This document shows, in pieces, positions 43,403 to 51,618 of a DNA stretch of 51,618 nt; positions within the stretch are counted from its first letter, which is position 1, and every line of letters begins with the position of its first letter. Below the pieces are notes generated by a model. That model saw nothing but the letters and a program-made list of their open reading frames with translations, was not told the origin of the DNA and did no database searches. The translations under genes and the position numbers were made by a program. Source of the stretch: Suillus spraguei (lineage: Eukaryota; Basidiomycota; Agaricomycetes; Boletales; Suillaceae); NCBI GenBank assembly GCA_016800925.1, contig JABCPU010000457.1:1-51618 (forward strand). The letters are read 5' to 3'.

Positions 43403-44083
43403 CTACTTCGCAGGAGCGACATTCCCACATTCCTTGCACTTTCTCAATTCTTCGGTTGACATCCAGCGCTGGATAACGGGCTTGAGTTGCGTCCCGAGGT
43501 CGGTGACGTGGAAGGTCTCCTTGTGAATGATAGTTGGCTTGTATGGGAAGGGTCACGACAGTACCACTGCAGGGAGTCTGAGTGCAGAGAAGCGTCAAGA
43601 CAGATTATCTGGCATAGTAGGAATCTGTACGGACCATGAGATGCGTCCGGACGAGCAGCTTCGATAACAATTCCGATTGTATCGGTGAAGCGGACCGGGT
43701 TGTGGGGTGTGTTGGCTAAGGTAAAAACGATTGGACCTGATGGTGATGAAATTTCTCAACATACCTGGGAGTAAGAACATCTCTCCTTGCTCGATCCTGA
43801 TATCCTTGAATTCATCACCATCTACCACTCTAAGCAACATGCCACCCTTGTACTGATAGAACCATTCCTAAAATGAAATCGGGTACAATATCTTATCTTA
43901 GCGATCGTAGAGACGCACTTCAGTCTCGTTCACATGATAATCATTTCTCTCATTGGGACCGCCTACAGCCATCACAGTGAAGTCCTTTTGCCGGTATAGG
44001 CAGAAGTTGTTCACAGGAGGCTTGAGTAGGTGCTGGTTCTGGTCGAGCCATAGTGGGAAGTTGATAGGTGGAAGGAGAGGCAT
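43403..44083 (-). CDS. BNA1: 3-hydroxyanthranilate 3,4-dioxygenase
   Basis: Exons on the minus strand: 44083-43919, 43867-43765, 43715-43635 and 43577-43403. It starts [20 protein letters not shown]. The cupin core shows [20 protein letters not shown] then [34 protein letters not shown] and [11 protein letters not shown]; the His, Glu and His metal ligands are in HVNETEE and TPHNP. The C-terminal part has WYCRDPSH and [14 protein letters not shown], the second metal-site cysteines of the fungal enzyme. It opens the ring of 3-hydroxyanthranilate on the way from tryptophan to NAD. One A is missing on the minus strand (plus 43539-43540), which shifts the frame after DPSHT; with it the remainder reads through to the expected end. 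Confidence 0.94.
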
Positions 44084-44542
44084 CGTTGGTGCTAAGAGAC
44101 GGTACCGACGTGTAGCGCCCAAACCCAATTCCTTTTTGGGATAAAGAACACGATTAGTCTGTTTCAACATACAAGTGCAGGCTGTAGCCTCTTCTTTGAT
44201 TTCACTTCACGTTTCATCATGCGGGACCCTCCTCTGTTTTCGTCGACCCTTCGCTTGCGCCTCGGGTTCAGCCGGAAACTTCCGATCAGCCTGGATCACT
44301 GTGTTAGATCGATGACCCACATGATTTCATACCAAACTCCTCGAACTTGCGGTAAGAATTTTGCCGACATCACCAACGACTGGAGCTTGAACTTTCCTGA
44401 TAAGCTGGTGGTTAATACTACTATATATGTAGCATCCATTACCATCATAGCGCTACTAGAAGCGCTGAACCGTGGTATATCTAGCACGAAGTTCGAACAA
44501 CACAATGTTACATCCCAACTTCCCCGCTCGCTCTCTCGAAAT
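44084..44542. other. Intergenic between the dioxygenase and DUF6533 genes
   Basis: Promoters of both divergent genes must lie here. A TATATATGTAG stretch is at about 44421. No separate gene was recognised, though a plus-strand frame is open. Confidence 0.5.
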
Positions 44543-46250
44543 ATGAGCTTAGCCTCAGATGATTCTAGTTGGCAGCCGTCGATCAGTTCGTATGAGTTTT
44601 TAAGCTATTGGTTGGGTTCGTCATATCAGTTACTGATGTCTCAACCTAACATTGACTTGCGATTTCACAGTTGCTGCCGGTGCCGTGGTAGCATACGATT
44701 GGGGTGAGCAAGACCGTGTTCAAAGACTGCTGACACTTATGATATTGATATTTCAGTACTAACACTCGGTCAAGAGGTAGGTCGATGTCATCACCAGAGC
44801 AGTCAACTCGCTAAGAACAGTGCTATAGATTGAACTGATATGGGTGAGTCACAGAGTCACATACCTAGGAGAAAGGATAGAACGCAATGAATTCGCGACA
44901 GAAGCAACGCTGGTCTCTCATGACTGTGCTGTACTGGTTGTTTGTACCTCATCTCATACTATGGCGTGGTTGGAAAGTCATACTAACTCCAAAATGTTCT
45001 AGACACGCTATACTGGAATGCCATATTATATGTATGTTTTTGAGGCCAACAAGTTGGTGCTGTACTCTAACTCTCTCATCATCAGTATCCGGTTCTGGGT
45101 ATGTCTCATGTGCACTGTGTTCGATTCTTCTGACCGACAGCACACAGCATTTACGCCATTGGCCTCGCTGACAGATGGCAGTGAGTATTCCGCAACCATC
45201 TCATTTTTATCTAATGAATACATTCATATGCAGGAGTGAGTGAGATTTTGACCGTTGAACTTGGCTCAGCATAATAACTTAATAGGTGTGAGTCAAGTGT
45301 TTGATCGTACTATGAGGGTGATCACTAATTGGGTGTTTCAGGCAACATCATGTACTATGCTTTAAATGGGACAAATTCGGTCGTATTTACCATGTTGGAC
45401 AGTGGAGTTACCCAGTTGCAATACCTCAGTGATATTGACTCGACTGAAAATGATGCAAGTCATCATGATTGCTCGGTTGCATGCCATGTATCAGCGATCT
45501 CGAGTGATGCTTATATTCTTTGTTATAATATTTCTGGCTATTATGATTGCCTGCGCAGTATTTATGGTCATAGGACTCAAGGATACTGCAGGGAAGGGTA
45601 AGCTTTACTTGTTCACTCTAAAAAAAAGCTCATCGGGATGAACACAAGAGGAGCTGATACTCCCTGGCACATATGTGTGCAGTTATAGATACAAGGAGAC
45701 TTCCAGTTTCTGTTTACAATGGTGTGGACGCTCAGCATTGTTTGGGAGGTCCTCGCACTGTGTTTTGCAGTCTGGGTTGCTGTGAAACACTTCCATAGCC
45801 TGCGACAATTCGGCCCATCGACAGGATCAACCATCGGGGACTGTTTCAGAGTGCTCATAAAATACCACGTGCTTTTTTTTGCAAGGTGAGCTTCTAATGC
45901 CAGTGTCTATCTTTCTCTGTTGAAGTTCCTCACGTGCTAGTTTTGTCTGTATCTGTTGCATCCAGCTTGGTTCTTTCTCTCCAGAACTATTTGTGCGCCG
46001 ACCTGTTGCTATATCTGCTTGTAACCACGGCTCATCATTTCTGTAGAGTTCAAATGCTATTGGAGAACTGACACTCGATGGTGTCCTTCAAATTTTATTG
46101 TGCATACAGATGTTCATACTGGGTCCACGCCTCATCCTTAGCGTTCGAGAACATCACGCTAAGCTTGTCGCCAATTCCGACGCGGAAATTAGCATGAATT
46201 CAATTGCCTTCCAGGAGGCTGTACATGTACCAACTAGCAGTACTGTATAG
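44543..46250 (+). CDS. DUF6533-domain seven-helix-type membrane protein
   Basis: Many short exons. The start MSLASDDSSWQPSISSYEFL (44543) leads to the DUF6533 motif AAGAVVAYDW / VLTLGQEIELIW / RWSLMTVLYW / RYTGMPYYM spread over four exons (44670-45035). Later exons hold MIARLHAMYQRSRVMLIFF (about 45460-45510), WTLSIVWEVLALCFAVWVAV (about 45722-45782), HSLRQFGPSTGSTIGDCFRV then LIKYHVLFFA, and the tail LTLDGVLQILLCIQMFILG with PRLILSVREHHAKL, ending at 46250. Splice junctions between 44680 and 45610 are approximate. Seven hydrophobic segments are expected in this Agaricomycete family, whose role is unknown, although a receptor is often suggested. Confidence 0.75.
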
Positions 46251-46369
46251 GGAAATGCTTGCCAAGTGTCATGGAGGAGATATTCGGTCAAGGATCTGTG
46301 GTAGTATTTATTTCAGTTGTGGTGTTTTGAAGTATATTTAACACAAGGTTCAGATAGACAAATGGTACA

Positions 46370-47675
46370 CTGAGTTGCCGGCACTACCATGGTACCTGCC
46401 GGTGAAACAATGACGCGGCTGAGTTCCCCGTGTAACTCAAACATCTCGAGTATCTGTTCCACAGTGGTGCCATAGGGGATGTTCTTCACGAATATCGTGG
46501 TATCGGGCCGAAGAAAATGGCGACCCCCTGGGACTTCATCTCTTGAATAATGTGCGTCTCTGCAAGTGCATGCTTGATTGCCGCATTATCTGATTCAGGA
46601 TTCAGAATATCTGCCTGGGTGATTCCTATCTGATCGGCAATAGATGAATAGTGCATAAACACGACAGAGACTTGACAAACATTCATGTACAACATACTCC
46701 AATTGAACTCCCGCCTAGCTGTGGCTTTACGCCGAAAATTCCTCTCACTTTTTAATGTTTATTCTTGCCCTTCGTCCTCTACTACTTCGAACTTGTCAAC
46801 ACCAAAAATGATATGGAGAAGATGGCCTTGGAAGGACATGTTGTCCAGCGCCTCATACGCACGATGGCAGACGTCGGCTGCTTAGACAACCAATCGATGG
46901 GTATATGGACCTGTCAGGACAGTCAGCAAAGTGATCATTGACACACAAATTATAAGATGGGAATAGAAGTCAGATAAATTTTCTACTATTGGTTCCAGGG
47001 ATCATCATATAACATCAGATGTCCCTAAGCGTTTATCATCAAGAAAAAGCGAAAGATGAGAGTACACGACAAAGCTCAGGATCCTCACCTGCGCAACTTC
47101 TCCCAAACGGTTGAGACAGCTCCATGATCTCGGCTTCCGTACATCAGAAGGGAGCATTTCGGAAAATAATCGAGACGCCTGCATAATCGTCAAATTTGTT
47201 GTCGAGTCTGGTGCTCCTCAGGAACGACACTGTCGTTAAACTTCTGCTTGTCGTTTGATTGCTCAAAGACTGTATCGGGTGATCAATATGATACCAAGTG
47301 CATGCGTTGTTGCATCTATGCGAGGTCCGAGACAGCCTCATTATTATCTTATCCATCAGATATCGCCATTGTCTCAGGAGGGCCGGCCAGTAATACTGGA
47401 ATAGAACCAAATACCAACACTTCGGGAAAAGAAAAAAACTTACTGCGACAACTATGACATCAAGTCGATGAACGTGCGGTCGACCCAGTCCCTTGCAGCT
47501 TGTTGGTCCGTTTTGAAGCCAACGCAACGGAATAGACGCGATGTACCATCTTGCTTGAGTGAATTTTTACATCTGTGATGGTTCCAGAGGGAGCACCTTG
47601 TTGTTCGAAAGTGTTTCTGAGGCGATTTGGCGTCAGCTATGTGGGTAGATTTTTCACGATCAAACGAGACATCAT
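46370..47675 (-). pseudogene. MRD1 (RBM19-like) ribosome-biogenesis RRM protein, pseudogene
   Basis: On the minus strand MMSRLIVKNLPT is followed at once by a stop, then LTPNRLRNTFEQQGAPSG, LKQDGTSRLFRCVGFKTDQQ, and DWVDRTFIDLMS and a stop. A later RRM appears in several frames (FRNAPF, CTEAEIMEL, FGEVAQ, VHIPIDWLSKQPTSA, YEALDNMSFQGHLLHI). The region REFNWSMLYMN, ADILNPESDNAAIKHALAET and HIIQEMKSQG and the RRM start VKNIPYGTTVEQI (about 46470) follow. The order matches Mrd1, needed for 18S rRNA processing. A 210-bp intron between FGEVAQ and VHIPID is still there, so it arose by DNA duplication and not from RNA. It is truncated near 46370. Confidence 0.85.
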
Positions 47676-47929
47676 TACCAAGTGCTTACTAAGCAAAAAT
47701 CAATCTAAGTTGCTAGTGGAACTATGAGCGCTGAGCGCTTGAGCGGCGTAAGTAACAAAAAGGTAGTATGGAAAGTCGGACCACCGTGCTCTACTTCCAA
47801 GGCCTCTAGTTCTCATAACCTTCAGTAAGGTAAGTAGCTTCTATTGGCCTCCGAACACCTTGTGCGACTCGCGACGATTCGAAAATTTGTAAATTTATTG
47901 ACCAGTTAAGATGAACCGCTCAGGAAACC
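47676..47929. other. Spacer without recognised feature
   Basis: No open frame with a known motif was seen between the MRD1 pseudogene and the tRNA-like array. Confidence 0.4.
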
Positions 47930-48830
47930 ATCCGTGAGTACTCAGTGAATGTCAAGGTGTGTTCTGATGGAAAAAAACGTTGTCATCGATAGGTTTCGAA
48001 CCTACACAGTCCAAGAGAAACTGATTCTGAATCTGGTGGGGTAATCATCAGACTCGACCAATCTGGATACGGTCAACTTCCAAAGAAACCATCACGAGCG
48101 AATATCAAGGTGTGTTCTGATAGAAAAAATCTCGTTGTCAGCAGGTTTCGAACCTACACAGTGCAAGGGAAACAGATTTTGATTCTGTTGTGATAACTAC
48201 CTGGCTAAGACCAGTTGCGGTGAGCTTCTAAAGCATCCATCCATGAGTGAATATTAAGATGTTGTCCGATAGAAAAAAACCTTGGTCATCGGCAGGTTTT
48301 GAACCTGGATATTCCAAGAGACACAGATTTTGATTCTGTTGTGGCAACCACCAGGGTAAGACCAGCTACGATAAACGTCTATAGCATCCATCCATGAGTA
48401 AATGTCAAGGCGTGTCCCAATAGAAAAAAACCTCGTCGTCGGCAGGTTTTGAACCTGTACAATCCAAGAGAAACAGATTTTGATTCTGTTGTGGCAACCA
48501 CCAGGGTAAGACCAGCTACGATAAACGTCTATAGTATCCATCCATGAGTAAATGTCAAGGCGTGTTCCAATAGAAAAAAACCTTGTCGTCGGCAGGTTTT
48601 GAACCTGTACAATCCAAGAGAAACAGATTTTGATTCTGCTGTGGCAACCACCTGGCTAAGACCAGGTACGATCAACTTCCAGAGAAACCATCCATAAGTG
48701 AATGCCAAAGTGTGTTCCGATAGAAAACAGTAGTTCAGCAGGTTTCGACCCTGCATAGTCCACGAGAAGCAAATGTTGATTCTGCTGTGGTAACCACATT
48801 CGCCAGGCTAAAGTCATTGATTCTGACAAT
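47930..48830 (-). pseudogene. Tandem array of six tRNA-Leu-like units, 150-bp period
   Basis: The B-box segment (plus strand aggtttcgaacct or aggttttgaacct) recurs at 47991, 48141, 48291, 48441, 48591 and about 48740, with a period of 150 bp. On the minus strand each unit has an A-box-like TTAGCCAGGTGGTT, an anticodon arm such as ACAGA-ATCAAAA-TCTGT, a long variable region typical of Leu/Ser tRNAs, a T-arm (CAGGTTCAAAACCTG), and a run of 5-7 T (the terminator type of RNA polymerase III). The loop places CAA at the anticodon (Leu) in most units and CAG in the first. Acceptor stems pair poorly, so the units are probably degenerate. The final unit has lost the long T run. Confidence 0.7.
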
Positions 48831-49787
48831 TGGCGACTCACGAGACTTCCTAAGTTGAAAACTTACGGGGCCCCTGATTGACACGGCCCGAAAAAGATGT
48901 ACAATAAAGTTCGAGTCTGAACGTCTACAAGACAATAAAATTGCCTCGGCGAGGGACGAAGACTGATATAATTCTAATTCACCACCATTAGCATTGGGTT
49001 CAATATGATTGAGATTACCACTAAGTATACATGGAGTTTCTGGAAACACCAAAGGAAATCAGCAGATACTGAAAAACGAGGACAGTGAGACTCTGTCACC
49101 ACCTTGAAGGCCGGACATGGAGGATTGGAGACGGGAATCTCATTTTCCCATAAAACGGTGACCACGCAGTAATCCAGTTCATCCCAAACATAACATCGAG
49201 ACCACACGCGATCTCGAACTCAACATCGGTAGTGAGAGCACGGCAACGAATCACTGAGGCCATGGGAATTTCAGCGAAGCGCGAACTTGGGCCCAAATGG
49301 CCAAGCGAATAAGCAATCGAAGAAGACGAGAGAAGAATATGAATATGATTCAAGGTCAAAAGCAACAGACGCAGGATGACGACCGATTTGAATGAGGTCC
49401 CAGTTGGTAAAACACTCCCTTATGGTGGTGGGAATAAATCTACATGACTCGGTGGTCTGGTTTTCCGTAAGTATGCGTCGAATAAAAACCACACCACCAG
49501 AGGGCCGAACCAGTGAGAAAACATGTCAAAGATAATATCGATAATGGAACGGCCGGGATAGCGACATTGCCGACTACTCAGTACTTCTGACAGGATGCGC
49601 TGAACAAAATTCTTCCACACAGAAAAAAGGAAATAAAGCTGTTAGATTTGATTGATTTTGTTACTATTGATTCTTCGAACCTCACTTTTCTGCTAAAAAT
49701 CGGAATCTTTCTCACCGGTCTTGTGAAAATAAATTCTTGTATTTTGTCCAGGATGAAAAGGATAGAGTTCGTTCGTTCCAAAAACCC
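48831..49787. other. No recognised gene; several minus-strand open frames
   Basis: The longest coherent reading on the minus strand is at 49620-49100 in changing frames: MWKNFVQRILSEVLSSRQC, IIFDMFSHWFGPLVVWFLF (one possible membrane segment), and RCRALTTDVEFEIACGLDVM followed by FGMNWITAWSP. The last part faintly recalls retropepsin-type ends (GxDxxxGMxW), but no DSG/DTG motif is nearby. I assign no function. Confidence 0.3.
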
Positions 49788-50401
49788 CTACTGGTACCTT
49801 GAAGGTCCATACCCAACAGCCACCCACCATTGTGGCGGGTGCCCGATCAATTTTGTCAAGGATTTGAGTTGTTGCTGCGTAGGACGCCTGTTAAAATTTC
49901 CTCTATCCGAGCACACATAGAACACCTGAACGGTGACAAGTTCAATGGCATCCAGTGTGTCGTCGGGTTCCTCATTGTAAACACCGTTGAACGCGGTGAT
50001 CCACTCCAAAGGGATGATGCCATCCGGGGGATTATGACATTTTCTATAGTCCAGGAAATAGATGCCCGACCAAGATCCAAGGAGCTCGCGGGCTCGCGCC
50101 ATGGCAATGTCCTCATAGTCTATGTGATCGCGATCGGGTAATTCCTCTAGGCAGTCTAAGTCACGGTGTTGCTCGGCGAATCGCATGAGCCATTCAGAAG
50201 AGACTGCGTATCCGTAGCACTGAGTGTTATGTGCTGCGGGTGGACGAGCGAGTTTGAAGGGCCGTTGTTTTGTGGAATTTTGTCCAGTCTGCTGCAGAGT
50301 CGCAATTGTCAAGAATGTTAGAAAGAATATGGGATCTAGGCATATAGTAAATCCACCTTTAAATCTTCAAAGAAATTGGAAAGAAAAGAAGGCATGTTCA
50401 T
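49788..50401 (-). CDS. Small basidiomycete protein of unknown function, two exons
   Basis: Exon 1 is 50401-50357 (MNMPSFLSNFFEDLK) and exon 2 is 50291-49788, with a 65-bp GT-AG intron. The joined protein of about 182 residues continues QTGQNSTKQRPFKLARPP, CYGYAVSSEWLMRFAEQHRD, ELLGSWSGIYFLDYRKC, and LDAIELVTVQVFYVCSDRG, ending PTQQQLKSLTKLIGHPPQWW with VAVGYGPSRYQ. The frame is intact. I have seen similar small acidic proteins in Agaricomycetes without a known role. The 5' flank (50402-50540) also holds the putative downstream B box of the U6 gene. Confidence 0.7.
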
Positions 50402-50437
50402 GGTAGAGAGGCAAGAACGAGCACTACTGGGCGTGAT

Positions 50438-50448
50438 GGTGTCGAACA
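50438..50448 (-). promoter_or_regulatory. B-box-like element downstream of the U6 gene
   Basis: TGTTCGACACC on the minus strand matches the Pol III B box (GGTTCGANNCC) at 10 of 11 positions. It lies about 219 bp from the U6 start, close to the position of the downstream B box known from budding yeast SNR6. It could instead be a chance match. Confidence 0.4.
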
Positions 50449-50540
50449 GAACTGATGGGTTTTATAAGCATCAGTTGGCACCACAGTGACCACATATCCA
50501 CAATTACATGAAGTATGGGAAGTTTGTCCACGGACCTTTG

Positions 50541-50613
50541 AAAAAGGAACAATAAATATTGAGACCCGTAGGTCTACCACTCCGGGAAAGCGTGTCATCC
50601 TTGTGCAGGGGCC

Positions 50614-50644
<31 letters not shown>

Positions 50645-50666
50645 TCGTATGTCACCCCGAAGGGAC
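50541..50666 (-). ncRNA. U6 spliceosomal RNA gene
   Basis: The minus strand reads GTCCCTTCGGGG (5' hairpin), then the invariant core: ATTGGAACGATACAGAGAAG, ATTAGCATGGCCCCTGC and AAGGATGACACGC. The ACAGAGA box (5' splice-site pairing), the AGC triad and the internal stem-loop sequence are all intact. A TTTTT run at 50545-50541 would end Pol III transcription. The part after ATGACACGC (about 46 nt) contains an extra short hairpin (GTAGACCTACGGGTCTC) and is longer than the usual U6 tail. No spliceosomal intron is present. U6 forms the catalytic core of the spliceosome with U2. Confidence 0.95.
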
Positions 50667-51618
50667 AATGTAGTTTAGTTCAGAGAGGGACGCGTCGACA
50701 AAACTCTGTATTTGCAAGGGACTGCGGGTTAAATACAATTACTTAAAATAGAGGGCGGTACTTCCTGAAATGGTTTTGGTTGCATCAACAAATGACAACA
50801 AACGCGCCGGCGCAAAACTGGCCACTTGAACGTGATTACTGAGTACTCGGTGTCTGTCTTGTTACTGCTCACCGTACTCACGCCCATAAGTCAACAGAAA
50901 ATACTTGGTGAATTTGATCCGATGGAAGATATGCTCTTGTGTAAAATGCATTCTATGTGCCTCAGTTGGTTACCTGATGGGCAGTTCTACTCTCTTCGGT
51001 AATAGATTCAAGTACGAGACGGCGAAGGGACAATGGTATACGTGCGTTTAACCTTGTACAAGGAGTTTGAAGCACTAGACATTTTAACAGGCACAACTTC
51101 TCATTGGCACAACCTCTCTCTCACACGCCAAAGTACGCGGCTAGTTCGTTGTTTTCTGACGTTCATCTGTTTCGGTACACTTTCTGCTATAGGCCATGCA
51201 TTCGCTGCTGGAATGATGCTTTCCCTTCCGATTACTGGGCCATGACTGACTATGAGGTTAATCCTCAATTGCTCACAGTACACAGATTTATTTCGACACC
51301 TCCGATTTTTACAACACAAAGGTCGGATCTTCAAATGACGCGCGGGTTGAGTTTGAGGGGCATCGCTTTACGATTTCAAAAGTTATCGGCAGCAATGGTG
51401 GATCACGACCTTGCGACATCAACTAGCACAAGTGTAGAAAAGGATACTGAGAAAACCCTGGGGAGGCAATAAACAAAAAAGTTATGACATTGGTGAGTCG
51501 CGGTGATTTGAATGCATTAAACGTTCACACAAATCTGGGGTGAATGCAACGTTCAACACCGCATGCCGATGGCCATGGACTCCTACAATTACTGATCAAG
51601 ACGTGTCTCTGTCATCTC
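50667..51618. other. Right edge, no gene assigned
   Basis: 50667-51030 is the U6 upstream flank, with no clear TATA box at the expected distance. A plus-strand frame at 51033-51245 has one hydrophobic segment (FLTFICFGTLSAIGHAFAAG). An overlapping frame at 51104-51472 ends STSTSVEKDTEKTLGRQ. Neither resembles a known family. One may be an exon of a gene that continues beyond the window. Confidence 0.3.

Noticed and set aside
48254..48841. Minus-strand ORFs with repeated SWSYPGGCHNRIKIC
   Set aside because: They are frames through the tRNA-like tandem array.
49096..49365. Retroviral-type protease fragment (IACGLDVMFGMNW)
   Set aside because: Only one short resemblance, no DSG/DTG active site and frames are broken, so it was left unassigned.

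Overview
The window is nuclear DNA from a filamentous basidiomycete, most likely an Agaricomycete. The evidence is the short GT-AG introns (about 45-75 bp), the gene families that are typical of or restricted to mushroom-forming fungi (DUF6535, DUF6533, DUF6532, NACHT-WD40 STAND proteins, Plavaka-like transposases), and a dense load of nested transposable elements. I cannot name the species.

Layout. (1) 1-2500: a decayed Ty1/copia element on the minus strand, cut by the window edge, followed by a truncated copy of the promoter and first codons of the aspartic protease gene that lies 36 kb further on. (2) 2500-13800: a transposon-rich block with a Plavaka-type transposase relic (minus) and a DUF6532 gene relic (plus). 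Solo LTRs with recognisable target-site duplications sit beside or inside them. Similar GCTATATAGC-rich DNA lies on both flanks, so this may be one large composite element. (3) 13800-17330: three consecutive terminal-inverted-repeat elements, one carrying a small two-exon helix-turn-helix gene. (4) 17622-20225: an intact DUF6535 membrane-protein gene. (5) 20981-28832: a second DNA-transposon relic with a transposase-like gene and a companion multi-exon gene. The companion has a 266-bp MITE in an exon and a 1.5-kb solo LTR in an intron. (6) 29324-33950: a NACHT-WD40 STAND gene with ten near-identical WD repeats and one in-frame stop. (7) 35748-37212: a zinc-finger gene. (8) 38957-40717: a secreted pepsin-type aspartic protease. 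(9) 40940-44083: a conserved housekeeping cluster, SWD2 (minus), RPB5 (plus) and 3-hydroxyanthranilate dioxygenase (minus). SWD2 and RPB5 are head to head with 78 bp between start codons. (10) 44543-46250: a DUF6533 seven-helix-type gene. (11) 46370-47675: an intron-containing MRD1 pseudogene. (12) 47930-48830: six tRNA-Leu-like units in a 150-bp tandem array. (13) 49788-50666: a small two-exon gene of unknown function and a U6 snRNA gene. The last kilobase shows no gene I can recognise.

The host genes do not form one pathway. SWD2 (histone H3K4 methylation and transcription termination), RPB5 (all three RNA polymerases) and U6 (splicing) are core nuclear functions, and the dioxygenase makes NAD precursors. 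The NACHT-WD40 protein is a candidate self/non-self or immune receptor. Three adjacent housekeeping genes each lack a single base in a homopolymer run. That looks more like consensus sequence error than true pseudogenisation, so frames elsewhere should be read with that in mind. The transposon genes instead show TGA codons where Arg (CGA) is the likely ancestor in most cases, as expected from deamination of methylated CpG.
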